Source: Corallococcus macrosporus DSM 14697 (GTDB lineage Bacteria > Myxococcota > Myxococcia > Myxococcales > Myxococcaceae). Taken from it: a DNA stretch of 64,000 nt. Shown here piece after piece: positions 7,762 to 16,412 of the stretch (position 1 is its first letter; each line of letters opens with the position of its first letter). The translations under genes were made by a program, and so were the position numbers. The DNA is taken from positions 6,730,001-6,794,000 of the forward strand of contig NZ_CP022203.1 in the NCBI RefSeq assembly GCF_002305895.1, read 5' to 3'. A model generated the notes under the pieces. That model was not told where the DNA came from. It made no database searches and worked only from the letters and a program-made list of their open reading frames with translations.

Positions 7762-8862
7762 GTGAGTCAACTCGGCCCTACCTTCACCTTCCAGCAACGA
7801 GACACCCGGCACCCCGGGCTCGACGGCGCGCGCGGGCTCGCGGTGATGGCGATGGTCATTGGCCACACGCTGGACGCCGTGTTGTCGCCCACCGTGCGTG
7901 AGGACATCTGGGTCCAGCACTACTGGACCTGCCGGGGCATCACCGCGCCGCTGTTCCTGATGGTCGCCGGGTGGGCGGTGGTCGCGGCGCTGGGCTCGAA
8001 GCCCACGGCGGCCCGGGACACCTACGGCAAGCGGGTGCGGCGCGCGCTGCTGCTCATCTTCCTGGGCTACCTGGTGCACTGGCCCGGGTGGTCCACGGTC
8101 ATCCACATGGGCCTGACCGAGAAGATGCTCACCAAGGTCTTCACCTTCGACGCGCTCCAGTGCATCGGCTTCGCGCTGCTGGCGGGCGCCACCCTGCTGG
8201 CGGTGACGCCGGGCCGCTGGGGCCGCACGGCGATGCTGGCGGTGATGACGGTGGGCCTGCCGCTGGTGAGCGCCGACGTCCGCGCGATGAGTGAGGGCCT
8301 GCCCGGGCCGCTGACCCAGCTCATCGGCAGTGACGGCTTCAGCCGCTTCGCCTTCTTCCCGTGGGCCGCCTACTTCTTCGCGGGGGCGCTGGCCGCGAAC
8401 CTGCTGGGCGCGCTGCGGCCCGGCGTGCCCCAGGGGCTGGCGCTGCTGGTGCTGGGCGGCGGGCTCTTCTGGTTCATGCGCGGGCAGCCCCAGGACTGGG
8501 GCCCCGCCAGCGCGTGGCTGGTGGCCTACCGCATCGGCCAGGGGATGATGGTGCTGGGGTTCATCAACGTGCTGCCGCGGAAGGTCAGCGGGCTGCTGGC
8601 GCCCCTGGGCCGCCTGTCGCTGTGGGTCTACGTGCTGCACCTGCCCGTCGTGTACGGCTGGTCCAGCTACGCGGGCCTGTCCAGCCGCGTGGGCCCCACC
8701 CTGAGCCTGCCGGCCGGCCTGGGCATTGGCCTGGCGCTGCTGCTGGGCTGCGCCCTGGTGGCCCGCCTCGGGACGTGGCTGAGGGACCAGGCCCGGCCGT
8801 GGCGGACGGGCTCCACCACGCTGGAGGCCAGCGTGGGCAGCCTGGGCTCGCGCGGGAGCTGA
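7762..8862 (+). CDS. Multi-pass membrane acyltransferase (HGSNAT/DUF1624 type)
   Basis: The 366-residue protein has about ten hydrophobic segments and the conserved start HPGLDGARGLAVMAMVIGH followed by ITAPLFLMVAGW, characteristic of the heparan-alpha-glucosaminide N-acetyltransferase-like and acyltransferase-3 membrane families, which move acyl groups across the membrane onto sugars. The substrate cannot be told from sequence. The GTG at 7762 with GGGGA upstream is preferred over an ATG 48 bases earlier because homology begins just after it. The C-terminus is a cytoplasmic Arg/Ser-rich tail. It is divergent from the YfiM-like gene; a TATGCT at 7747 might be a -10 element but no matching -35 is convincing. 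Confidence 0.75.
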   Translation: MSQLGPTFTFQQRDTRHPGLDGARGLAVMAMVIGHTLDAVLSPTVREDIWVQHYWTCRGITAPLFLMVAGWAVVAALGSKPTAARDTYGKRVRRALLLIFLGYLVHWPGWSTVIHMGLTEKMLTKVFTFDALQCIGFALLAGATLLAVTPGRWGRTAMLAVMTVGLPLVSADVRAMSEGLPGPLTQLIGSDGFSRFAFFPWAAYFFAGALAANLLGALRPGVPQGLALLVLGGGLFWFMRGQPQDWGPASAWLVAYRIGQGMMVLGFINVLPRKVSGLLAPLGRLSLWVYVLHLPVVYGWSSYAGLSSRVGPTLSLPAGLGIGLALLLGCALVARLGTWLRDQARPWRTGSTTLEASVGSLGSRGS

Positions 8863-8883
8863 GGCGGCTCCGGGCAGTGCGTG

Positions 8884-9462
8884 TCAGCTCCGCCCCGGCT
8901 TCTCCTCGGTGAATTCGGCGTCCACCTCCGCCTGCGGTCCCTGAGGACGGCGGGCCCCGGTGGCGCCGGCATCCGGTTCGAAGACGCCGGTGTGCGGCGT
9001 GCGCGGCACGGGGCCCCCCGGGAAGGGGCCGCCCACCGACGCGTGGAAGCCGCCGCCAAACGCGCCGCCGCCGAAGGTGGTGACGTGCATGGAGCCGTCG
9101 CGAACCTTGCGCTCCAGGGCGCGGCGGACGCGCGCGGAGATGAGGCGCCGCACGGGGGGCAGCAGCAGCAGGAGCCCCACCCCGTCGGTGATGACGCCGG
9201 GGATGACGAGCAGCACGCCGCCAGCGAGCACCAGCACGCCGCTGAGGATGCCCTCCTCGGGCACCTGGCCCCGCGCCATGGACTCGCGCCACTGACGCAG
9301 CACCCGCCTGCCCTCCCGCCGGGAGAGCCAGGCTCCGACCAGGCCAGACAGCAGCACCCAGGCGAGCGTGGGCGTGGGCCCTAGCTGCCGGCCAATGGCC
9401 AGGAGCAGGTAGAGCTCGAGGATGGGCACCACGATGAGGGCGAGGAGGAGGTAGCGGAACAC
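8884..9462 (-). CDS. fxsA: FxsA family membrane protein
   Basis: The 192-residue protein has the FxsA layout: an N-terminal hydrophobic helix with LLLALIVVPILELYLL, a second with WVLLSGLVGAWL, a basic loop REGRRVLRQWRESMARGQVP, and a third with LAGGVLLVIPGVITDGVGLLLLLPPVR. FxsA in E. coli suppresses F-exclusion of phage T7; its normal role is unknown. The C-terminal third is a Gly/Pro-rich extension, with GGGAFGGGF, not seen in the short E. coli protein. It is 47 bases downstream of the next minus-strand gene and probably co-transcribed with it. Confidence 0.85.
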   Translation of the reverse strand: MFRYLLLALIVVPILELYLLLAIGRQLGPTPTLAWVLLSGLVGAWLSRREGRRVLRQWRESMARGQVPEEGILSGVLVLAGGVLLVIPGVITDGVGLLLLLPPVRRLISARVRRALERKVRDGSMHVTTFGGGAFGGGFHASVGGPFPGGPVPRTPHTGVFEPDAGATGARRPQGPQAEVDAEFTEEKPGRS

Positions 9463-9509
9463 GCTCCCAAGGTAACCCTTCGGGAGGAGCCGTGCTGGAG
9501 AACCGGACC

Positions 9510-10040
9510 TCAGGCCCCGCCGAGCTGGCTCACGAGCGAGTCCACCACCAGGTACAGGACCACGAAGATGCCAATGGCGATGAGGACCATGCGCGTGGAG
9601 GGCTGGAAGCCCCGGGCGCCCTGCGTCTCCTGCGCGTAGCTGCTCGCGCCGAGCGCCTCGGGCACGCCCGCCACCTCGCCCGCGTAGCGCGCCGTCCGGG
9701 CGTACTGCTCCATCACCCCGGCGTCGGCCTTGCCGTTCAGCGCCCGGCCAAGCTGCGGGTCCACCAGCCGGGCGCCGGCCTCGGTGGCCAGGGCCGCCGC
9801 CGCCTCAATCACCTCGCGCATCAGGTCCGGGCGGTCCGACAGCGGCACGCGCAGCTCGGTGGCCACCACCTGGCCGCCCTCGCGCAGCTCGCCGATGTCG
9901 ACGTCGCCGCTCTTGAAGGGCCACCTGCGCACACCGTCCGGGCGGACCACCGCACCCCGCTCGGAAAGGAGGGCATCCACCCGCGCCGCCTCGTAAGGCG
10001 TGCCCGGCGTCATCGTCTGGAGGAGCAACTCGTATCTCAC
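9510..10040 (-). CDS. Hypothetical tail-anchored protein
   Basis: The 176-residue product has a soluble, mixed alpha/beta-like part of about 145 residues and one C-terminal membrane helix (MVLIAIGIFVVLYLVV), so it is probably tail-anchored with the soluble domain in the cytoplasm. I do not recognise the family. It is read divergently from the rRNA methyltransferase gene with only 29 bases between the start codons, and is followed by fxsA on the same strand. Confidence 0.6.
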   Translation of the reverse strand: MRYELLLQTMTPGTPYEAARVDALLSERGAVVRPDGVRRWPFKSGDVDIGELREGGQVVATELRVPLSDRPDLMREVIEAAAALATEAGARLVDPQLGRALNGKADAGVMEQYARTARYAGEVAGVPEALGASSYAQETQGARGFQPSTRMVLIAIGIFVVLYLVVDSLVSQLGGA

Positions 10041-10069
10041 GCGGGTTGCGAGTATACGCCGCCAACGCC

Positions 10070-11374
10070 ATGTCCACCTCCTCCAAGCCTCCGTACCCGC
10101 GCCGAAGCGGCAACAAGCCCTCGGGCCCCTCCCAGCAGGGCCGGGGGCGCCCCCACGGCCGCCCCGAGAAGCCCGCGCCGGACCGCACCTCCCCCGAGCT
10201 GGGCCCGGACGGCCTCCCCCAGGTGTCGCTGCTGCGCCGGGGCGTGGAGCGCTGGCAGGGCGGCCACCCGTGGATCTACCGCGCGGACCTCAACGGCGAC
10301 CCGGGCCTCGCCGGCGGCGAGGTGGTGCGCGTGACGGACAGCCGGGGCTGGTTCCTCGGCAAGGCCTTCTATTCGAAGCACTCGAAGATTTCCCTGCGCT
10401 GGCTCACCTTCGACGACGTCGCGGTGGACGCGGACTTCTTCCGCGAGCGGCTGTTGGCCGCGGAGTCGCTGCGCCAGCTCGCGCTCCCGGGAGAGAAGAC
10501 GTACCGCCTGGTGCACGGCGAGGCGGACGGCCTGCCCGGGCTCGTGGTGGACCGCTACGGCGACTTCCTCAGCGCGCAGTTCCTGGTCCCCGCCATGGAG
10601 CAGCGCAAGGCGCTCATCGCCGACCTGCTCGAGGCGCAGTTCAAGCCGCGCGGCATCATCAACCGCTCCGACGTGGGCGTGCGCAACCTGGAGGGCCTCA
10701 CCCCGGAGAAGGGCGTGCTGCGCGGCGAGCGGCCCGGCCCGGTGTCCTTCGACGAGGGCCTGGTGAAGATGCGCGCGGACCTGCTGGAGGGCCAGAAGAC
10801 GGGCGCCTTCCTGGACCAGCGGGAGAACCACGTCATGGCCTCGCAGTACGCCCACGGCGAGGCGCTGGACTGCTTCGCCTACGTCGGCGGCTTCGCGCTC
10901 CAGCTCGCCACGCGGGCCAAACACGTCACGGCGATTGAAATCTCCGACGCGGCGGCGGCGCAGCTCCGGGAGAACGCGGCGTCCAACAAGCTGGCCAACC
11001 TGGACGTGGTGGTGGCCAACGCCTTCGACTTCCTCCGCGACGCGGTGGACGAGGGCAAGCGCTTCGACACCATCGTCCTGGACCCGCCCTCCTTCGCGAA
11101 GAACAAGGACGCCATCCCCGCCGCGGTGCGCGGGTACAAGGAGATCAACCTCCGCGCCATGCAACTGCTCCGGCCCGGCGGCATCCTCATCTCCGCGAGC
11201 TGCACGTACCACGTGGACGAGCAGGCCTTCGAGGACATGCTCGCCTCCGCCGCCGCGGACGCCCGCCGCCGCGTGCAGATCATCGAGCGGCGCGGCGCCG
11301 GCAGGGACCACCCCGTGCTCCTCAACCTGCGCGAGACGCGCTACCTGAAGTGCTTCGTGCTCCGGGTGCTCTAA
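10070..11374 (+). CDS. Class I SAM-dependent rRNA methyltransferase (RlmI-like, PUA domain)
   Basis: The 434-residue protein resembles RlmI, which makes 5-methylcytosine at position 1962 of 23S rRNA. A disordered basic N-terminus of about 50 residues precedes a PUA RNA-binding domain (RRGVERWQGGHPWIYRAD), a linking domain (GEADGLPGLVVDRYG) and a Rossmann methyltransferase domain with SAM-binding DCFAYVGGFALQLA and AIEIS, then the catalytic-region motif LDPPSFAKNK and a later SASCTYHV containing the likely catalytic cysteine. The ATG at 10070 was preferred to an in-frame TTG at 10046. The exact rRNA target is inferred from family resemblance. It may be co-transcribed with the YkgJ-type gene 11 bases downstream. 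Confidence 0.85.
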   Translation: MSTSSKPPYPRRSGNKPSGPSQQGRGRPHGRPEKPAPDRTSPELGPDGLPQVSLLRRGVERWQGGHPWIYRADLNGDPGLAGGEVVRVTDSRGWFLGKAFYSKHSKISLRWLTFDDVAVDADFFRERLLAAESLRQLALPGEKTYRLVHGEADGLPGLVVDRYGDFLSAQFLVPAMEQRKALIADLLEAQFKPRGIINRSDVGVRNLEGLTPEKGVLRGERPGPVSFDEGLVKMRADLLEGQKTGAFLDQRENHVMASQYAHGEALDCFAYVGGFALQLATRAKHVTAIEISDAAAAQLRENAASNKLANLDVVVANAFDFLRDAVDEGKRFDTIVLDPPSFAKNKDAIPAAVRGYKEINLRAMQLLRPGGILISASCTYHVDEQAFEDMLASAAADARRRVQIIERRGAGRDHPVLLNLRETRYLKCFVLRVL

Positions 11375-11385
11375 AGGCCACGCGC

Positions 11386-11874
11386 ATGCGGACGCGGGAC
11401 TGGGACGACGAGGAAGACGACGCGCCCCTGGGCGGCACCCGCGAGCGGGAGCGCGCGCTGAAGGAGGTGCGCGCCGTCTACCGCCAGGCCGACGCGGCCT
11501 ACGCCCCCTACTCCTGCCCGGCCAGCGGCGAGTGCTGCCAGTTGGCCGTCACCCAGCGCCAGCCCTGGCTGTGGCAGCCCGAGTGGGAGCTGCTGTCCCG
11601 CGGCCGCCCCCTGCCCCCGCCCCGCGCGGACGGCGGCTGCCCCTACCTGGACGCCACCGGCCTGCGCTGCTCCGTGTACGCGGACCGGCCCTTCGGCTGC
11701 CGGACCTTCTTCTGCGGGCGCATCCAAGGCCCCGCGCGCCAGCCCGCGGAGGCGGTGGCGTCGCTGCTGGAGCGGCTGGAGCGTGTGTCCCAGCGCGTGG
11801 CCCCCTCGCTGAAGGCCCCTCGCCCCCTGCTGGACTGGCATGCGGAGGCCTGGCAGGACGCCTCGAAAGCCTGA
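11386..11874 (+). CDS. YkgJ-type cysteine-cluster protein
   Basis: The 162-residue protein shows the conserved cysteine pattern of the YkgJ (zinc- or iron-chelating) family: SCPASGECCQ, GGCPYLD, RCSVYADRPFGCRTFFCG. Such proteins probably bind a metal ion or Fe-S cluster; no enzymatic activity is established. The ATG at 11386 lies 11 bases after the stop of the methyltransferase gene with AAAGG upstream, so the two are probably one transcription unit. An upstream in-frame extension overlapping the previous gene was not used. An AT-rich hairpin begins within the last codons. Confidence 0.8.
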   Translation: MRTRDWDDEEDDAPLGGTRERERALKEVRAVYRQADAAYAPYSCPASGECCQLAVTQRQPWLWQPEWELLSRGRPLPPPRADGGCPYLDATGLRCSVYADRPFGCRTFFCGRIQGPARQPAEAVASLLERLERVSQRVAPSLKAPRPLLDWHAEAWQDASKA

Positions 11875-11904
11875 ATTGCGACTTTGCAATTCAAGCCTTT
11901 GCAG
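11866..11904. promoter_or_regulatory. Low-GC hairpin spanning the end of the YkgJ gene
   Basis: GAATTGC (11873-11879) and GCAATTC (11886-11892) form a perfect 7-bp stem with a 6-base loop. With one bulge the pairing extends outward to AAAGCC and GGCTTT-like flanks, giving about 13 paired positions. It is much more AT-rich than its surroundings and starts in the stop codon. It may be a transcription terminator without a T-run, or an operator for the following gene. Confidence 0.45.
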
Positions 11905-11940
11905 GAATTCGCGGCGCTGGTGTATCGCTGAGACACAGAA

Positions 11941-11959
11941 GTGATGAAACACGCATCAC
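11941..11959. promoter_or_regulatory. 6-bp perfect inverted repeat upstream of glycerate kinase
   Basis: GTGATG and CATCAC are separated by 7 bases. This is the second inverted repeat in the 214-bp gap between the YkgJ gene and the chosen start of the glycerate kinase gene. A weak -24/-12-like pair (GG at 11980, GC at 11992) lies shortly downstream but lacks the other consensus bases. Confidence 0.3.
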
Positions 11960-12088
11960 CCCAGGGGTGGGAATGACGTGGGCAGTGGTATGCCAGGAGT
12001 GGGGGCTCTCGCAGGTGAAGGACGCGGTACGAGTCCCTTGGCCTTCTGGAGTTCCCTGGACACCGCAGAAACCGCCAAGCCCTTCACC

Positions 12089-13204
12089 GTGATTTCTCCT
12101 CGCTGGCTCGTCGCACCGCAGGAATTCAAAGGAACGCTTTCCGCCGCGGAGGCGGCCGAGGCCATGGCCCGCGGCATCCGCGAGTCCTCTCCCGAAGTGG
12201 TGCTGGACGTCGCGCCGCTCGCGGACGGTGGCCCGGGGACGGTGGAGGCCCTGCTGACGGGCCTGCGCGGCGAGCGCCGCCAGCAGGTGGTGCGAGGGCC
12301 CCTGGGCGCGCCCGTGGAGGCGCACTGGGCCCTGGTGGAGGACGGGCGCACCGCGGTGGTGGAGATGGCCGCCGCGTCCGGCCTGTCGCTGTTGGCCCCC
12401 GGCGCGCGTGACGCGCTGGCGGCGTCCACCTACGGCGCGGGCGAGCTGATGCGCGCGGCGCTGGACGCGGGCTGTGAGCGGCTCATCGTCGGCCTGGGCG
12501 GCAGCGCCACCACCGACGCGGGCACCGGCGCCCTCAGCGCCCTGGGCTTCCGCTTCCTGGACGCGCGGGGGCAGCCGCTGCCACCGGGCGGCGCGGCGCT
12601 GGCCGGGCTGGCCCGCGTGGACGCGAGCGGACGGCACCCGCGCCTGACGGAGGTGGAGCTGCTGGGCGCCACGGACGTCACCTCGCCCCTGCTGGGGCCG
12701 GACGGGGCCGCGCGGCTCTTCGGCCCGCAGAAGGGCGCGGACGAAGCCGGCGTGGAGGCGCTGGAAGCGGCGCTGGCGCACGCGGCCACGGTGCTGGGCG
12801 ACACGCCCGCGGGCTGGCCCGGCGCGGGGGCGGCGGGCGGCTTCGGCTTTGGCCTGCTGGCGCTCGCGGGGGCGCGGCTGGTGCCGGGCTACGAGCTGGT
12901 GTCGCGCGCGCTGGGCCTGGAGCGCCGCGTGCTGATGGCGGACGTGGTGCTCACCGGCGAGGGGCGCTTCGACCGGCAGACGTCACTGGGCAAGGGCCCG
13001 GGCGGCATCGCGCGGCTGGCCCGCGAGCACGGCACCCCGGTGGTGCTCTTCGCCGGGCAGGTGCGGCGGGACGAGGGCCTGGAGCTGGACCTCTTCCACG
13101 ACGTGGTGGACCTGAGCGCCCACGCCCAGCCGAGCGAAGCAGCCTCGAAGGTGCTGTGCGAGGCCGCCGCGCGTTGGGCCGCCCAGCGCCTCAAGGGGCG
13201 CTGA
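12089..13204 (+). CDS. Glycerate 2-kinase (GlxK/GarK family)
   Basis: This 371-residue protein matches the glycerate kinase type-1 family, which phosphorylates D-glycerate to 2-phosphoglycerate. Visible motifs are APQEFKGTLSA near the N-terminus, LADGGPGTVEAL, GLGGSATTDAGTGAL, GAAGGFGFGLLALAG and LTGEGRFDRQTSLGKGP. The usual APD-FKGS start is slightly altered (APQEFKGT) and the usual DGGEGT is DGGPGT, small departures near the active site. The GTG start at 12089 was chosen because family homology begins immediately afterwards; no clear ribosome-binding site is seen, and ATG codons at 11978 or 11990 remain possible. It is convergent with the propeller-like gene. Confidence 0.85.
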   Translation: MISPRWLVAPQEFKGTLSAAEAAEAMARGIRESSPEVVLDVAPLADGGPGTVEALLTGLRGERRQQVVRGPLGAPVEAHWALVEDGRTAVVEMAAASGLSLLAPGARDALAASTYGAGELMRAALDAGCERLIVGLGGSATTDAGTGALSALGFRFLDARGQPLPPGGAALAGLARVDASGRHPRLTEVELLGATDVTSPLLGPDGAARLFGPQKGADEAGVEALEAALAHAATVLGDTPAGWPGAGAAGGFGFGLLALAGARLVPGYELVSRALGLERRVLMADVVLTGEGRFDRQTSLGKGPGGIARLAREHGTPVVLFAGQVRRDEGLELDLFHDVVDLSAHAQPSEAASKVLCEAAARWAAQRLKGR

Positions 13205-13213
13205 GCCGGGCCG

Positions 13214-14341
13214 TCACTTCCCGTCGGCCTTCGGCGGCGCGGCCCCCAGCTTCCAGTGCACCAGCGCGTCCTTCGTCCCGTCGTACATGACGAGCGAGGG
13301 CACCTCCCCCCCCGTCCACAGCAACGCCGCGCCCTTCTCCGGGACGGCGCCCAGCGCCAGGGGCGCCTTGAAGGCCGCGCCCACCTGCTGCACATAGAGG
13401 TGCGGGTCGCGGCCGGCGCTGTTCAGCACGCGGTAGAAGAGCCAGTCGCCCTCGGGCGACAGCGAGCCCAGCGTCACCGATTCACCCGACGCGTAGCGGG
13501 CCAGCCGCGCCGTCACCGCGGACGCGCCCTCCCACGACACGCGCCAGATGCCCGGGTCCTCGGGCTTCTCCTTCCCCGCCTCGCGCTTCGGCGCCACCTC
13601 GCGCCCCAGCGCGACGAGCGCCACCGGCCGCGCGGGGTGCAGCCGCAGCGACTGCACCGTCAGGCCATCCACCGCCAGCTTGCGCAGCGCGAGCGCCAGC
13701 GGGTGCTCTGGCTGGGGTTTGCCCAGGTCGGGCCCATAGAGCTCCAGCGAGGCCCCGGGCCGCTGCACCGCCACCAGCCCCGCGCCCGCGTCCCACTTCA
13801 CCGCGCCCACCACGGAGCCCAGCTCCAGCGCGCCCTGCTGCACGCGCTTTTCACCGTCCAGCCGCCAGGTGCGCAGCCGGAAGTCGATGCGGTCGTCGGT
13901 GACGTAGTTCGTGGTGTCCTCCAGCTCCACCGCCACCACCTGCGGCGTGTGGGAGACCCAGGCGCCGCGGATGGACACCTCCTCCAGGCGCCCGGCCATG
14001 GACCACGTCTTGGCGAGCTGCCACTTGAGGTCGTACAGCACCAGCCGCCGCGTCTGGAGGTACGCCAGGTGCGTGGGGGACGGCGGCGGCAGGCCGGACA
14101 GCTCCCCCCCGGACACCTGCTCCAGGTACTCGTCATCCACCTCGACGCGGCGCACCTCGGGGCCGGACAGCTCCAGGCGCCAGAGCTTGTCGTTCAGCGT
14201 GAGCACCGCCACCGAGTCCGGCACGGGCGCCGGGAACACGAGCGCCACCTGGTTCCAGGGGAACGGCGACTTGTGACGCACGGGCGCCGCGGGCGCGGGC
14301 AGCGCGGGCGTCAGCAGGAAGGGGTCCTTGTTGGGCTCCAT
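13214..14341 (-). CDS. Hypothetical propeller-like protein downstream of vgrG
   Basis: The 375-residue protein has no signal peptide and no membrane segment. It is built from many short beta-strand-like stretches with recurring patterns such as LVLYDLKW, GLVAVQRPGASLELYGPD and PVALVALGREV, suggesting a WD40/TolB-like beta-propeller, but no exact family is recognised. Its start ATG was set 12 bases after the stop of the LysM-amidohydrolase gene, and it is the third gene of the vgrG transcription unit. Being cytoplasmic and last in a VgrG module, it could be an immunity protein, chaperone or adaptor for the amidohydrolase; that is inference only. Confidence 0.6.
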   Translation of the reverse strand: MEPNKDPFLLTPALPAPAAPVRHKSPFPWNQVALVFPAPVPDSVAVLTLNDKLWRLELSGPEVRRVEVDDEYLEQVSGGELSGLPPPSPTHLAYLQTRRLVLYDLKWQLAKTWSMAGRLEEVSIRGAWVSHTPQVVAVELEDTTNYVTDDRIDFRLRTWRLDGEKRVQQGALELGSVVGAVKWDAGAGLVAVQRPGASLELYGPDLGKPQPEHPLALALRKLAVDGLTVQSLRLHPARPVALVALGREVAPKREAGKEKPEDPGIWRVSWEGASAVTARLARYASGESVTLGSLSPEGDWLFYRVLNSAGRDPHLYVQQVGAAFKAPLALGAVPEKGAALLWTGGEVPSLVMYDGTKDALVHWKLGAAPPKADGK

Positions 14342-14354
14342 GGGCGGGGCGCTC

Positions 14355-16364
14355 CTACTTCGCCTTCGTGGTCGCGGTGAACAGCATGGGGCCGCTGGCC
14401 AGCCCACCCGCCTTGTCAATCTGCTCCAGCGGGTGCTGCAGCCGCATCAGCGTGGTGAAGTTGTCCTCCAGCGCGTCCACCGGCGCGCCCGTCACCTTGA
14501 GCCGCTCCTGGAGCGCCTTGAGGCCCTCCTTCATCTTCGGCGCGACCTCAATCATCCGGTAGAAGCGCATGGGATTGACGATGGCGAACTGGGTGAAGAG
14601 GTTCACCTGCGTCGGCAGCTCCTTCTGGATGAACTCCAGCCCGCGGATGGTGCGGCTGTACCAGGCCGCGTACGCCACGGGCTCGGCGGTAATCATGTAC
14701 CAGTCGGTGCCGAACATGACCTTCTTCAACATCCACGGGCTGGACTTGAGGATCTCCGCCAGCAGCTTCCACTTCTGCTTCTCCATCAGGTCCAGGTAGG
14801 AGATGTCCGTGTAGAAGTTGGGGAACTCGTCGCACAGCTCGACGATGGAGCCAATCCAGCTCTTGTCATACTGGACCTTCTGGGCGTCCTGCTTGACGGA
14901 GAGCCCCTTGCGGAAGTCCCAGAAGGTGCCGTCGCTGGCGAAGTGCGCCAGACACAGGCGCAGGTTCGGGTTGTCGTTGAGCACCGGGCGCCAGGCCTCC
15001 GGGTGCACGTAGTTCTCGTAGAAGTAGCGCATCCGGCCCGGGTTCAGCAGCTTCTCCTTGGCCTCGATGGCGTCCTCCACGCCGTTGCGGGCGCGGCGCA
15101 GCACCAGCGGGATGTGGCTCTTCCAGCTCGCCTCCAGCTCCGCCACGTATTCGCGGGCCTTGGTGATGTTGGTGTCCGCGGCGGCGATGGCCTCCTGGGA
15201 CGGCCAGTACTTCGGGTCCTTGCGGATGGCCTCGTCCGGCTCGTGGTCCAGGTAGAAGCGCCGCTCGTGCGTGTAGAAGCCGGACGGCGTGCAGTGGGTC
15301 ATCACCGGGATGTCCTTCGCCGCGCAGTCGGAGAAGAACCCGCTCAGGACGTCCTTCACCGGCGCGTGGCGCTCCTTCGGCATGTAGCCCTGCGGGCTGT
15401 ACATCTTGAAGCCGATGTAGGGCGCCGCCTGCGAGGCCGTCACCACCTTCTTGAAGGCGGCGGCCTTGTCTCCGTTCTTGATGAAGCGGCGCGGCTCGAA
15501 GTGGTACATCGGCAGCAGCCGGAAGGGGTGCTCCGCCGTCGCCTGCTCGGTGTGCCGGAGCTGCCGGGCCCACGTCTCGTGGAGGTCCACCTCGTCGGAC
15601 TTCGCGACGATCTTCTCGCCGGGGTCGTCGGACTTCGTGCGCCAGCGATAGGTGATGGCGGGCCCGGACTCGCCGTCCTCCTCGCTGTAGATGGGGTCCC
15701 CCTGGTAGCCCGCCAGGTGGCAGTAGTCCATGTCCATGGTGAGGACGATGGACATGCCCAGGTAGGAGGCGCTGGCCTCCGCGTGGCCCTGGGTGGACGC
15801 ATAGGCGCGCAGGGGCGCGGGGATGACGTACTCCTCCACGCCGCCCATCCCGTCCGGGGCGTACCCCGTCCGGTCCTGGGCGAGGCTGTCATTGGAGCGC
15901 ACCGCCTCCTCGCCAATGCGGTGCGTGTCCCGGTGGGACACATCCCCGATGTCGGGCGCGAACGGAATCTTCGCCGCCCAGAAGCCCAGGCGGTTGATCT
16001 TCGTGCGGCTGGTGCCCGTGCCGATGAGGAAGCCCAGGCCCTTGTCCTTCATCATCTGCACGAGCGCGGGCATGGGCGTGCAGTTGCCGCTCATGATGTG
16101 CATGTGCGCGTCGAAGTGGACGGGCGGCAGCGTCAGCGGCGTCCCGGGCGTGGCGATGAGGTTCTGCGGCCCGCCCGCGGACACCTGGTTCTCCGGCAGG
16201 TCCGGGATGATGACCCGGTCATCCGCCTTCACCTCGTTGGCGCCACGCGTGGAGCGCAGGCCCCCGTTGTCCGGATGCTCGTAGATGAGCTTCCATTCCT
16301 TGAACCCATACTTCTGCGCGATTGAGTCGGGGGAGTCCCCGTCCTTGACGACGTACGTTTCCAT
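14355..16364 (-). CDS. LysM-domain amidohydrolase, candidate type VI cargo protein
   Basis: The 669-residue protein begins with a LysM domain (METYVVKDGDSPDSIAQKYG, ending KADDRVIIPD around residue 53), a fold that binds peptidoglycan-type glycans and also occurs in phage-tail and T6SS proteins. The rest resembles the amidohydrolase-2 TIM-barrel: HFDAHMHIMSG supplies the HxH metal site, followed by IGFKMYSPQGY, PVMTHCTPSG, LCLAHFASDG and a terminal FGTDWYM with the conserved aspartate. There is no signal peptide. It lies 48 bases downstream of vgrG, which suggests delivery by, or structural association with, the type VI spike. The substrate is unknown. A metabolic role is possible but does not explain the LysM domain and vgrG linkage. 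Confidence 0.75.
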   Translation of the reverse strand: METYVVKDGDSPDSIAQKYGFKEWKLIYEHPDNGGLRSTRGANEVKADDRVIIPDLPENQVSAGGPQNLIATPGTPLTLPPVHFDAHMHIMSGNCTPMPALVQMMKDKGLGFLIGTGTSRTKINRLGFWAAKIPFAPDIGDVSHRDTHRIGEEAVRSNDSLAQDRTGYAPDGMGGVEEYVIPAPLRAYASTQGHAEASASYLGMSIVLTMDMDYCHLAGYQGDPIYSEEDGESGPAITYRWRTKSDDPGEKIVAKSDEVDLHETWARQLRHTEQATAEHPFRLLPMYHFEPRRFIKNGDKAAAFKKVVTASQAAPYIGFKMYSPQGYMPKERHAPVKDVLSGFFSDCAAKDIPVMTHCTPSGFYTHERRFYLDHEPDEAIRKDPKYWPSQEAIAAADTNITKAREYVAELEASWKSHIPLVLRRARNGVEDAIEAKEKLLNPGRMRYFYENYVHPEAWRPVLNDNPNLRLCLAHFASDGTFWDFRKGLSVKQDAQKVQYDKSWIGSIVELCDEFPNFYTDISYLDLMEKQKWKLLAEILKSSPWMLKKVMFGTDWYMITAEPVAYAAWYSRTIRGLEFIQKELPTQVNLFTQFAIVNPMRFYRMIEVAPKMKEGLKALQERLKVTGAPVDALEDNFTTLMRLQHPLEQIDKAGGLASGPMLFTATTKAK

Positions 16365-16412
16365 CGCTGGCCTATCCGAAATGGCGCGTGTGCCCGCGCG
16401 GGCGGGTACAGC

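Noticed and set aside
11979-11994. Sigma-54-like sequence before glycerate kinase
   Set aside because: Only the GG and GC dinucleotides at 10-base spacing match; TGGCAC and TTGC elements are not present.
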